Positions 1 to 6,800 are shown, counted from the first letter of the stretch. The stretch: DNA of 9,639 nt from Methanomicrobiales archaeon (GCA_003160755.1 QEXZ01000056.1:1-9639), one strand, 5' to 3'. Numbers and translations are program-made. The notes: generated from the letters alone by a model not told the origin.

Positions 1-52
1 GTGATTATCGTGGGTAACCTGCATCTCATTACCTTCATAGCTCGAAGTGCCC
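1..52 (-). other. Start of the next integron cassette (unidentified)
   Basis: On the minus strand this is the sequence just after the GTTAGAT core of the attC site, where the next cassette would begin. Possible ATG starts lie at 38, 29 and 24. The one at 24 has an AAGG element about ten bases upstream and reads MQVTHDNH before the window ends. Too little is visible to identify a gene. Confidence 0.3.
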
Positions 53-122
53 ATCTAACGGTCGGGTTCAGCCGCGTTGCGGAGCGCAGCGGAGCAACGT
101 CGGCTGGAACCCGTTGTTAGGC
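53..122 (-). other. attC: attC recombination site of an integron cassette
   Basis: A 70-base imperfect palindrome has both integron core motifs. On the plus strand ATCTAAC (53-59) fits RYYYAAC and GTTAGGC (116-122) fits GTTRRRY. The inner arms pair well: CGGGTTCAGCCG on the left against CGGCTGGAACCCG on the right, which has one extra base, as expected for the extrahelical bases that set strand polarity. The GTTGC/GCAAC blocks then pair around the tip. In cassette direction (minus strand) the order is GCCTAAC first and GTTAGAT last. The methyltransferase stop codon TAA lies inside GCCTAAC, the usual arrangement at a cassette end. Confidence 0.85.
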
Positions 123-755
123 GGCCTCGGCTTGGGATATTATGCTAAAATGCCTTCCAAGCCTCGCAAATACGTTAGCCTTTGATTTCTCAGCGTAGAT
201 GATTACAAGGCCATTCTCTCTCAAATGGTTGATAACGTCATCAGCAGAAAACACACCGCAATCTTTATAGATTCTGGCTGTAAACTTCGGAAGTGAGAGG
301 TCATTCAAAAGATACAATCCCGTTGACCTTAAAACGCGATTTATTTCGCGTAATGCTTTGTCCCAATCAGGTATGTGATGCAAAACATCAAAAGATAAAA
401 CCAAGTCAAACTCTCTATCTTCAAAAGGAAGTTCTGTTGTATCTGCTTCAAAGAATTTTAGATGTTCGTTTTCTGGATGATCACTTTTTGCGATTTCAAT
501 CTGCTCAGGATCCAAATCAACTCCCGTTACATCCCATTGGTATTTCTCCGATAAATGCGATGCAACCACCCCGATACCGCACCCAACTTCCAACACCCTT
601 TTCACATTGCCTAAATCAACTTGGGTGAATAATCGTTCCACAATTCCTATATTCTTCTCGGCTATTCGTCTGTTATTGACGAATATCTTTTCTAATCTGC
701 TTATTCTCATTTTTGCCGCGACTCCTTTCAAAGCATCAAGTTCCAGGCCGCCTAA
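59..755 (-). mobile_element. Integron-type gene cassette carrying a methyltransferase
   Basis: The cassette is bounded on the minus strand by the cut point G/TTAGGC at 756-755 and G/TTAGAT at 59-58, about 697 bases. It holds one gene, whose ribosome site and ATG follow soon after the first boundary and whose stop lies in the attC. There is no promoter of its own that I can recognise, so expression probably depended on an upstream integron promoter. The cassette is clearly AT-richer than the rest of the window, which supports separate acquisition. No integrase gene is in view. Confidence 0.7.
117..710 (-). CDS. Class I SAM-dependent methyltransferase (Methyltransf_11-like)
   Basis: The product is 197 residues and should transfer a methyl group from S-adenosylmethionine to an unknown acceptor in the cytoplasm. 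The Rossmann motifs are clear: motif I VLEVGCGIG (39-47) binds SAM, VTGVDLD (61-67) ends in the acidic residue expected to contact the ribose, an acidic residue with LPF follows near 90-96, motif II is FDLVLSFDVLHH (101-112), and INRVLRSTG (123-131) is the post-II region. I chose ATG 710 because GGAG lies about eleven bases upstream, beside AAAGG, and because a longer frame would run back through the attC core at 750-756. The C-terminal part (140-197) has no motif that names a substrate. The gene is AT-rich and lies in an integron cassette. It could be a small-molecule, quinone-type or resistance-type methyltransferase; the sequence does not decide. Confidence 0.85.
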   Translation of the reverse strand: MRISRLEKIFVNNRRIAEKNIGIVERLFTQVDLGNVKRVLEVGCGIGVVASHLSEKYQWDVTGVDLDPEQIEIAKSDHPENEHLKFFEADTTELPFEDREFDLVLSFDVLHHIPDWDKALREINRVLRSTGLYLLNDLSLPKFTARIYKDCGVFSADDVINHLRENGLVIIYAEKSKANVFARLGRHFSIISQAEAA

Positions 756-780
756 CGGATGGCGGTTCAGCCGCACGCGG
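750..780 (-). other. attC: 3' half of a second attC site
   Basis: Read on the minus strand, GCGGCTGAACCGCCATCC followed by GTTAGGC (756 to 750) closely matches the 3' half of the complete attC at 53-122 (CGGCTGAACCCGACC then GTTAGAT). The matching 5' half with an RYYYAAC core is not found within the next hundred bases. The site is therefore either truncated or has been remodelled, and the exon palindrome of the group II intron begins right beside it. It marks the upstream boundary of the methyltransferase cassette. Confidence 0.6.
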
Positions 781-828
781 GTGAAACGACGCACCCAACA
801 AGAATTGAGACGGCTCAAAACGACAACC

Positions 829-864
829 GGCAACAACAAAATCCTCGATCAGCGTGTCGGCTGC
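829..864 (+). repeat. Left arm of the palindrome that contains the intron
   Basis: This 36-base arm is the reverse complement, with a few mismatches, of 8514-8549. The best blocks are GGCAACAA, AAATCCTCGA and GTCGGCTGC. After removal of the intron the arms would be separated by only nine bases (865-873, AACCGCTTG). Weaker complementarity continues outwards to about 771 on this side (CCGCACG, TGAAAC) and 8604 on the other. The palindrome shows that 873 and 8514 were once adjacent. Confidence 0.85.
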
Positions 865-873
865 AACCGCTTG

Positions 874-1550
874 GTGCGACCCGTTCGCCCGAAACTGTGT
901 CAACGACACAGGAGATGGGCGGCGAGGGTCGGGTGGTTGTAGGTTGCCGTGACCTGCGACCGCCAAGAACTTTGACAACTGTGTGCCCAACCAGGTGCGA
1001 TGATGCAACGGTAGTGTACAACAAATCGTGCAAAACATCAACTCCTGGCCCCCTGGTGGATGGGGAGAGAGCACTGCCCTACTGCGGGAGAATGGTCATC
1101 AAACGTGGAAATGCAAGGGCAGAAAGGGGATAAACTCCGAGCCAGATGGAGCGACCGCCCCAAGCAGGTGACTATGGACAGAATATTCGACAAAGGTGCG
1201 TAAGCGCCGTCAGGCAGAACCTGCCTACGCTGGCTAAAAGGACTCGCCCACAAGGCGGGCGGCAGGCCCAAAAGGGAACGGTTCCAGGGCCATACAAGTC
1301 TAGCGGTGTATGGTATTCACCCCGCAGGGAATCCGGCGTAAAGCATCGTCCTAAAGTCACGGAAAATGGACACACGGAACGGGGGAACCCTCTGTGGCTC
1401 TCGGTCGAGAGTAGACCGAGCAAGCAACCGGCTGTAGGCCACGGGGGAGTAGGATGGCTCAAGAAGCCAACGCCTCACTGTAATGGTGAGGATATGCTGA
1501 CGTGAGCCCGGCACGAGGGAAGGTAGAGGTATTGAAGGAGTTCAGGTCTT
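874..1550 (+). ncRNA. Group II intron ribozyme, domains I to early IV
   Basis: There is no convincing gene in this stretch; it is the structured 5' RNA of the intron. The opening helices are visible: CGACCC (877-882) pairs with GGGTCG (926-931), GCCC (887-890) with GGGC (917-920), and CTGTGTC (895-901) with GACACAG (905-911). A possible EBS1 is CAAGC at 1161-1165, able to pair with GCTTG at the end of the 5' exon (869-873); a second CAAGC lies at 1421. Domains II and III must lie in the later part but I did not delimit them. The maturase ribosome site AAGGAG (1535-1540) marks the start of the coding part in domain IV. Confidence 0.75.
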
Positions 1551-3230
1551 GTGGCAAGTGTAGCCCGAAGTGTAAGAAGAAGGCGACATATTGAAGACTG
1601 GAAGGCGCTCCCGTGGAAGGAAATAGAACGGAACGTCTACCGACTCCAACAACGCATCTACCAAGCCGAACGCCGTGGTGATTGGAAGTGTGTCCGCAAC
1701 CTACAACGGCTGTTGCTTCGGAGCTGGTCAGCCCGCTGTCTGGCGGTCAGACGGGTCTCGCAGGATAATCGAGGAAAGCGTACTCCGGGCGTGGACGGCG
1801 TAGCAAATCTGACGCCCAAACAACGGATGGCGCTGGTCGAGGAACTGCGAAACCTGTCGGGCTGGACAGCGGACCCGATACGGAGAACGTACATCGAGAA
1901 ACAGGGAACGAACGAGAAGCGGGCGTTAGGCATTCCCACGATGCGAGAAAGAGCAATGCAGACCTTGGTCAAACTGGCGCTGGAGCCGGAATGGGAGGCG
2001 AAATTCGAGCCGAACTCGTATGGCTTTCGGCCAGGGCGTAGTACTCACGATGCTATCGAAGCCATCTTCAACCACATTCGTCTCAAACCCAAATTCGTCT
2101 ACGACACGGACATAGAAAAATGCTTCGACAACATTGATAGGCAAATCCTCTTGACCAAGCTCAAGGCCATACAGCCCATCGCTCGACTGGTGCGGCTGTG
2201 GCTCAAGGCAGGCATTGTGGACAAAGGGGAGATGCTATTTCCCGAAGCCGGAACACCACAGGGGTCGCCTTTATCACCCTTGTTGTGCAACGTCGCGCTA
2301 CACGGTCTCGAAGTAGCCCTGGCAAAGGTATCCAAACGATACCGGGTCGTGGTTATCCGCTATGCGGATGATCTTGTCATCATCTGCGAAGACTTGGAGA
2401 CGCTACTAAAGGCGAAAGCACGAGCGGAAGAATGGTTGGCTGAGGTAGGATTGCGATTGAAGCCCAGCAAAAGCCGCGTGACACACACCCTCGAACCTTA
2501 CGAGGGCAACGTCGGATTTGACTTCCTAGGCTTCCACATCCGACAATACCGTGTGGGCAAGTAGCGCACGCGGACGTACCAAGGAAAACCGGGGTTCAAG
2601 ACCATCATCAAACCCAGTCAGAAAGCCATCAAACGCCATCTGCAACAGATACGGGACATCATCCGCAAACACCAGGGCAACTCTCAAGCGGCCCTGATTG
2701 CGGAACTCAAGCCCGTCATCTGGGGCTGGGCGTTGTATCACCGCACGGGCGTCGCCAAGCGCGTCTTCACGGAGTGCGATATACGGATATTCGAGATGCT
2801 CATTCGCTGGGCACGTCGCCGACACCCTCACAAGTCGTGGGGCTGGCGCTACCGCCGTTACTGGCGGAAGCAGAAAGGCCGAGTCTCCTTCAGTGACGGC
2901 GAAAGCACGCTCGTCCGCCACGAGGATACACCCATCAAGCGACACGTGAAGGTGAAGGGCGACAAGAGTCCCTACGACGGGGACTGGCCCTACTGGATGC
3001 AGCGTTTGGGCCGCGACCCAACCAAACCGATTCGGGTGACCAGGCTGTTCAAGCGACAGAAAGGCCGTTGTATGTGGCGTGGATTACGCTTCACGGCAGA
3101 GGACATCGTGGAGGTGCATCACCGGGATGGCAACCGGTCAAACAACCGGTATGCTAACCTGGAGTTGCTTCACGGTCACTGCCACGATCAACTCCACGGC
3201 GAAGGTGTCTGTGAAAGGCGAGCGTATCAC
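1551..3230 (+). pseudogene. ltrA: Group II intron reverse transcriptase/maturase with HNH domain, nonsense mutation
   Basis: The family copies intron RNA into DNA, helps splicing and nicks the target. GTG 1551 is the start, ten bases after AAGGAG. Reverse transcriptase motifs are in order: TPGVDG (78-83), SYGFRPGRS (156-164), DTDIEKCFD (185-193) with the first catalytic Asp, TPQGSPLSPLL (235-245) and YADD (271-274) with the catalytic Asp pair. An in-frame TAG interrupts at 2562-2564 (codon 338), just after GFHIRQYRVGK. The same frame then reads on as normal thumb/maturase sequence (GFKTIIKPSQ, WGWALYHRTG) and an HNH domain (507-546: VEVHHRDGN, NLELLH, HCHD). The first zinc pair is CMWR instead of CxxC. 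Family resemblance fades near 3210-3240, although the frame stays open to 3473. A single-base nonsense change explains the stop; the end was cut off by the insert. Confidence 0.88.
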
Positions 3231-3239
3231 GCTGGGGAC

Positions 3240-3757
3240 AAGAATAGGCAGGGGATCAGGTTGCCCCTGGCTTGGAACCCAAGCGTGATAAATCGCCCTC
3301 CGCCCCATATCTGGCGGTTGGTACAACTTCTTCCGGTAAATATGGGGGTATCTGCTGGACGATGTCACCCTCTGACGGGCCTGGCGGTACTCTGGGATAG
3401 GGCCACCGGGTTCGTTATCCAGCCTTTTTTGATGGCCAAACGGGAATATAATCGAACGCCCTTTTATCGCTGAAACTGAGGCCCCATATATAGGATTTTC
3501 GGCGGGCAAAGCCCAATATGTAGGGGTATATGACAACCCTGGCGGAATCACGCTGTTTTCCGTTTGTCCCAAACATGTTACGCTCCCCACGCCAGTGAGC
3601 GTATCGCGGAGGGGACAAGAAACAGGGGGAAAAGGAGGTAGAGCGTTCGTCATGAGGGCAGAAAACGGGGTTGGTACAGGGCTACAATCAAAAGTGCCAG
3701 CCTCGTGAAAATAGGGTACACTGTACCCAGCCAAAAACACAAACAGGAGGCTGGCAG
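3240..3757. other. Gene-poor stretch with inverted repeats
   Basis: I see no credible gene here. The open frame running to 3473 is an unrelated continuation of the maturase frame. Two similar blocks each start with CCCCATAT (3303-3310 and 3482-3489) and continue to an ATATG...GGGGTAT segment (3340-3350 and 3516-3528); in the first block CCCCATAT and ATATGGGG are a perfect inverted repeat. A nested stem-loop and a set of interlocking inverted repeats follow and are listed separately. The origin of this DNA is not evident. Confidence 0.6.
3553..3625. other. Nested stem-loop, possible structured RNA or element end
   Basis: Three complementary pairs are nested: CTGTTT (3553-3558) with AAACAG (3620-3625), TTGTCCC (3564-3570) with GGGACAA (3612-3618), and TACGCTC (3579-3585) with GAGCGTA (3597-3603). 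All pairs are perfect, with small internal loops between them. It lies in a gene-free stretch. It could be a transcribed RNA structure or the remnant of an element end. Confidence 0.35.
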
Positions 3758-3772
3758 ATGCAGTGTACCATA
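3695..3772. other. Interlocking inverted repeats in front of a small ORF
   Basis: TGCCAGCCTC (3695-3704) is perfectly complementary to GAGGCTGGCA (3747-3756). GGTACACTG (3715-3723) is perfectly complementary to CAGTGTACC (3761-3769), extending to 3712-3772 with one mismatch. The order A, B, A', B' is a pseudoknot topology. B can also fold on itself, since GGGTACACTGTACCC (3714-3728) is a palindrome. A ribosome site AGGAGG (3745-3750) lies partly in A', and the ATG at 3758 sits between A' and B', so folding could hide the start site. A DNA operator is an alternative. Confidence 0.45.
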
Positions 3773-3856
3773 GGATCGACGAATCGCCAACGGCAGTGGG
3801 GGGCTGTTGCGCACACGATAGCGGTGCTGGGGGTGTTAAGTCTACATACTTTTTGA
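3758..3856 (+). CDS. Small ORF, cut by the IS481-type element
   Basis: ATG 3758 has a good ribosome site, AGGAGG, seven bases upstream. The frame reads MQCTIGSTNRQRQWGAVAHT and ends with TGA at 3854-3856. Its last residues come from the terminal inverted repeat of the IS481-type element, which begins at 3834, so the original protein was probably longer or ended differently. The segment from WGAV onward is hydrophobic and could be the start of a membrane helix. I do not recognise it. The main reasons to list it are the strong ribosome site and the structured leader. Confidence 0.25.
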   Translation: MQCTIGSTNRQRQWGAVAHTIAVLGVLSLHTF

Positions 3857-3859
3857 CAT
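3834..3859 (+). repeat. Left terminal inverted repeat of the IS481-type element
   Basis: It starts TGTTAAGTCTAC and matches the reverse complement of 5198-5223 at 23 of 26 positions. The transposase stop codon lies only seven bases inside it. Confidence 0.85.
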
Positions 3860-3866
3860 TGGATTG

Positions 3867-5129
3867 CTAGGCTGCGGCTACCGGAACCAGGGCGCAGCGG
3901 TCACGAACGGTGGCAGGGGTAACTGTGATCGGCGGGTCACAGTAAGACGGTCCCCATTGAGGATCGGCAGCCATAGGCTCCAAACCGAGGATGCCAGCCA
4001 AACCACGGATGACGATTGCTCGTCCGGCGAAACGGGTCACGGGTGGTTTCCAGCTCAAGCTGCTGTGAAGTCGGTAGTTATTGTAGTAAACCAAATACTC
4101 ATTTAGAGCAGCCTGTAGCTCCTCCACTGTTTCAAAGGTTTGCCGCTTGAGGAGTTCACGGTTCAGGGTGCGGATGAATGCTTCTGCCTTGCCGTTGCCC
4201 TGGGGATAGTAGGGAGTCGTTGTCACATGCTCAATGCCCAGTTCTTCCAACAATTTGCCGAACTTGGTCAGACTCTCTTCCCACACCGAGGTAAATTCGC
4301 TGCCGTTGTCGGTGACTACCTGTTCCGGTTTTCCAGCCTTCTCGACCGTCTGCTTGGCGACATCGGCTGTCCACTCGGTTGTCTTCTCCAACCCAACTAC
4401 GGCAGCCAAGGCATAGCGGGAATAGTCGTCGATGACGATGCAAATATACACCTTGGTGCCGTCAGCCAGGTAGGTTTGCTTGAGGTCAATATGCCACTGG
4501 GCATTGGGCCGCTTCTTTTCGTAGCGCCGGTAAGCGATACCGTCCGACTTACCCTTCAGTGCATAGATTCTGACCGGCAAGCCCAGACGGTCGAATATCT
4601 TGTAGACGGTCCGACCGCTGATCTTAGCAATCCCACGTTCCTTCAACTCTGCGGCGATGCGGTGTCCGCCCCAACCCAATTGATGTCGCAGAGTGTAGAT
4701 GATAGCAACCACTGTCTCTGGCACTTTGACTTTGATGTTCTTGGGGCGGCGTGACTCGGGCCGCAGCACACTAAGATCGCCGTTGGCGCGCTTCACCTTG
4801 CGCACCCAGTTTCGGATTGTGCTGGCGCTCAAGCGAAGATCACCCTCCTTGCGGGGGCGGTACTTTTCCAACGTGAGTTCTACAGCTCGTCTTTCGGACA
4901 CCCCTTGCTCACGCAACTTGCGAAAGTAGTTGACTACCTTCACCCGGAACCTGAACTCACGCATAATACGCCGGGTGTGCTCTTGGCGCTCTCTGCGCTC
5001 TTTTGCCCGCCGTGCTCGGTCCCATTGCCTGCGGCGGGCTAATACCAGACCTTTGTAGGCCTTGGCCTTTCGTTTCGCTTGTTCTCGTTTTTTGCTTTTG
5101 CGCTCCTGATGTCGTTGTTGCTTGGTCAT
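3867..5129 (-). CDS. IS481-family DDE transposase
   Basis: The 420-residue protein should cut and join the ends of its own element. The first 60 residues are strongly basic (many Lys and Arg) and probably helical. A helix-turn-helix type region follows (about 73-112, ending SASTIRNWVRKV), then LGWGGHRIAAEL (151-162) and GRTVYKIFDRLGL (172-184), a second DNA-binding region. The integrase core (rve) has the DDE residues D215 in QWHIDLKQ, D274 in VTDNGSEF and E316 in PQGNGKAEAF. The 41-residue gap between D274 and E316 is a little longer than the usual 35. The signature YYNNYRLHSSLSWKPP (348-363) is typical of IS3/IS481 proteins. The tail after 370 has no recognised motif. ATG 5129 lies downstream of AGAGAGGAG. 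The frame is intact. Confidence 0.9.
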   Translation of the reverse strand: MTKQQRHQERKSKKREQAKRKAKAYKGLVLARRRQWDRARRAKERRERQEHTRRIMREFRFRVKVVNYFRKLREQGVSERRAVELTLEKYRPRKEGDLRLSASTIRNWVRKVKRANGDLSVLRPESRRPKNIKVKVPETVVAIIYTLRHQLGWGGHRIAAELKERGIAKISGRTVYKIFDRLGLPVRIYALKGKSDGIAYRRYEKKRPNAQWHIDLKQTYLADGTKVYICIVIDDYSRYALAAVVGLEKTTEWTADVAKQTVEKAGKPEQVVTDNGSEFTSVWEESLTKFGKLLEELGIEHVTTTPYYPQGNGKAEAFIRTLNRELLKRQTFETVEELQAALNEYLVYYNNYRLHSSLSWKPPVTRFAGRAIVIRGLAGILGLEPMAADPQWGPSYCDPPITVTPATVRDRCALVPVAAA

Positions 5130-5197
5130 TGGGGAAAGTCGCTCCTCTCTTCGTTAAGGTTTCTGCCGAGGAGTCACTCTCCCATGCTTTGGCGTTC

Positions 5198-5223
5198 ATG
5201 TCAAAATGTGGGTAGACTTAACA
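5198..5223 (-). repeat. Right terminal inverted repeat of the IS481-type element
   Basis: Reverse complement of the left end apart from three mismatches. The transposase ribosome site and probable promoter lie between it and the ATG at 5129. Confidence 0.85.
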
Positions 5224-5301
5224 GCCTTCGGTATCTACTTCTAAAGGTGCATTGACCAAGCGAACGCGGTTGAGCAATCACCGCCAGCCCCGCCACGCCT
5301 G

Positions 5302-5331
5302 CCACGAGTACTCGCAGTGGAGTACTCGTGG
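5302..5331. repeat. Perfect 12-bp hairpin beside a group II intron remnant
   Basis: CCACGAGTACTC (5302-5313) and GAGTACTCGTGG (5320-5331) are perfectly complementary around the six-base loop GCAGTG. No T-tract follows on either strand, so it is not a standard intrinsic terminator. It lies four bases from the 3' splice site of the reverse-strand intron remnant, so it is probably part of that intron's insertion site. Confidence 0.7.
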
Positions 5332-5335
5332 TGGT

Positions 5336-5392
5336 GTTATGGTCGGCAGGGGCCTCCCGGCCCCCAGCGCCACTACAGAACCGTCAATCATT
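5336..5392 (-). ncRNA. 3' remnant of a second group II intron (end of domain V, domain VI)
   Basis: On the minus strand the last 16 bases, CCCTGCCGACCATAAC, are identical to the 3' end of the large intron (8498-8513). The GGTTC (5382 to 5378) that closes domain V and the AGTGGCG that opens domain VI are also shared. The stem GGGGCC/GGCCCC (5349-5364) has a GNRA loop, GGGA on the minus strand. The presumed branch-point A is the complement of T5343, and the 3' splice site lies at 5336. The 5' strand of domain V (GAGCC) and the rest of the intron are missing. The 57-base remnant cannot act alone. Confidence 0.6.
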
Positions 5393-5433
5393 ACTGCACC
5401 TTTGAACACTTCTAAACACCTCCCGCGAGGGAT

Positions 5434-6580
5434 TTACCCCCGCTGAACTTTAACAATCCGGTGGGTACGCCGCAGGCTACGAACCCGTTGCTTGGTGAAC
5501 AGCTGACCGTGCGCCGTGCGTAGCCCCTCCGCGTTGAGGCAAGATGCGGTTTCAGCGTCAGTGTGAGTTGGAGTCAGTTCCCGAATACGCTCCAATACAG
5601 TCGGTGCTGTCCGCACCTCAGGTTTAGCAATCCGGTGAGTACGCCGCAGGCTATGCACCCGTTGCGTGGTGAACGGATGACCGTGTACCGTGTGTAGCAC
5701 CTCTGCATTGAGGCAGGCTGCGATTTCAGCGTCAGTGTGAGTTGGAGCCAGTTCCCGAATATGCTCCAATACAGCCGGGGCTGTCCGTGCCCCACGTTGT
5801 GGCAACGGCACTGTCCAAGAGTCAACTTGATTGGTGACCCAGCGCAATTGTACCACAATATTCGTTTTCTGTCGTGTAAGGGTCACATCTGCGATCAGCA
5901 AGCGGAGCAGTTCTTTGCGTTCTGCCAGGGTAGTGGTTTCGGCTTTCCACAGGGTGGGCAAGTCGTGAGCCAGTGCCAACAAGTGGGCGTGCGCTTCTTG
6001 GTCAAGCACCAGGGGAGCTTCTTGTTGGGCACGTGTATAGGCTTGTTCCACCTCGGTCAAGGTGGACAAGAGTTGCTCCCATTCGCGTTCCAACGTACGA
6101 GCCACGAGCCGGTTTTCGGGGTCTACCTGACGATAGCGCCGCCGCGCCAAGTCGGCCTCGTACCGCGCGCGTTCCAAACGTCGTTCCCACTGCTGCCGAA
6201 GTATTTCTTGCTGCTGAGTAATCGTCTCAAGGACTTGGAGACTCAGTTCGATCTCGGCCGGGGTGAGTGTTTGCAGAACCATCTGCACCACGCTTCGATC
6301 GACGTCAGTGCCGGGCACTCGTTGGCAGGCGTGGTAGCGTCCGCGGCGTCGCTCTGGGTAGCAGATGTAGACCACGTATTGTCCACCTGTCCCCTCGTAA
6401 GCGACGCACATCGTACGACCGCACACGCCACACAGAACACGGCCACCCAATAACGCCGCGCCGGAGCGTGCAACACCACTCGTACCGGCAGTCGAGCGGT
6501 TTTCCCGCAGTCGTCGTTGGTTGGCCTCGTATTCCTCACGGCTAATGTAGCCGGAGAAGGCATCCCATATCAACACCAAG
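5434..6580 (-). pseudogene. Large serine recombinase, C-terminal part only
   Basis: This is the DNA-binding half of a large serine recombinase. Visible parts, numbered from the frame opening at 6612, are the GYISREEYEANQRRLREN helix (21-38) of the recombinase domain, a zinc ribbon with C61, C64, C84 and C96 (VLCGVCGRTM, YVVYICYPE, HACQ) and a long Glu/Gln/Arg-rich coiled coil (about 115-215) that in the family mediates synapsis. The resolvase domain with its catalytic serine is absent. Family sequence starts at LVLIWDAF, next to the IS4-type element end at 6581; the residues before it come from that element. The C-terminus carries a duplicated 58-residue module. The missing N-terminal half is not on the other side of the IS (from 8396), so the IS probably caused a deletion. 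The remaining fragment cannot recombine DNA. Confidence 0.82.
5454..5801 (-). repeat. Two tandem 174-bp repeats inside the recombinase gene
   Basis: 5454-5627 and 5628-5801 are direct repeats of exactly 174 bases (58 codons). They keep the frame and duplicate a module reading RTAP.VLE.IREL.PTHTDAE, then a short CLNAE segment, then QRV.SLRRTHRI. The module looks like a helix-turn-helix of the type found at the ends of serine recombinases. The two copies differ at scattered positions, so the duplication is not very recent. Confidence 0.85.
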
Positions 6581-6600
6581 CAGCAATGAAGAACACCCAG
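6581..6600 (+). repeat. Left terminal inverted repeat of the IS4-type element
   Basis: It starts CAGCAATGAAGAACAC and matches the reverse complement of 8376-8395 at 17 of 20 positions, with the first 13 identical. The reverse-strand frame of the recombinase fragment runs into it and picks up unrelated residues there. Confidence 0.75.
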
Positions 6601-6756
6601 TTTTTCGCACAAAATCTGCTCCGTACCGGGCTGTTTCTTGGCCTGGATGGCCCTCGATGCCTTGTTTAATGAGAATACTGGGCTCGACTACGCAGTCCAA
6701 CTTCGAATCGTCCTGAACCTTAAAATCCACGCCGCAGCTTTTTCGCACAAATCTGC
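6598..6756 (+). repeat. 22-base direct repeat in the IS leader
   Basis: 6598-6619 and 6735-6756 both contain CAG, an optional C, TTTTTCGCAC and a run of A followed by TCTGC; they differ by two single-base indels. The second copy lies just upstream of a TATAGT box (6766-6771) and the transposase gene. They could be transposase-binding or promoter sequences. Confidence 0.6.
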
Positions 6757-6800
6757 CAGTTGGGGTATAGTAGCGCCTGACCCAATTGGAGGTGATGGCT

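Larger units (their letters stand above)
3834..5223 (-). mobile_element. Complete IS481-type insertion sequence
   Basis: The element is 1390 bases with one transposase gene. The terminal inverted repeats agree at 23 of 26 positions: TGTTAAGTCTAC then a short variable part then TTTTGACAT at both ends. Ends starting with TGT are typical of the IS481 family. I see no target duplication: the left flank ends in CTGGGGG and the right flank starts with GCCTTCGG. That suggests an adjacent deletion or rearrangement, or a target duplication lost by mutation. Confidence 0.85.

Noticed and set aside
781..873. 5' half of the second attC site
   Set aside because: No RYYYAAC core (GTTRRRY on the plus strand) is present; the partial match to the L box at 811-824 needs gaps and mismatches.
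942..947. GGTTGC as EBS2, able to pair with GCAACC (863-868)
   Set aside because: The pairing is perfect, but the position is only 69 bases into the intron, too early for the EBS2 loop of domain I.
3210..3290. Possible second copy of the domain V region, since the shifted frame resembles the tail at 8405-8494
   Set aside because: There is some base similarity (GTGTCTGTGA against GTGCCTGTGA, and ATAGG...ATCA), but no domain V helix can be drawn. It remains a weak hint only.
3240..3473. Continuation of the maturase frame beyond the HNH domain
   Set aside because: The frame is open, but the residues no longer resemble the family, and the true ORF tail is found at 8396-8494.
3652..3708. Short ORF starting at ATG 3652 after AGGAGG
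   Set aside because: Only 18 codons, no recognisable features and no extension; the ribosome-like sequence is in a purine-rich stretch.
5737..6453. Long plus-strand ORF opposite the recombinase
   Set aside because: It is a mirror frame of the recombinase coding sequence, with no domain-like features.
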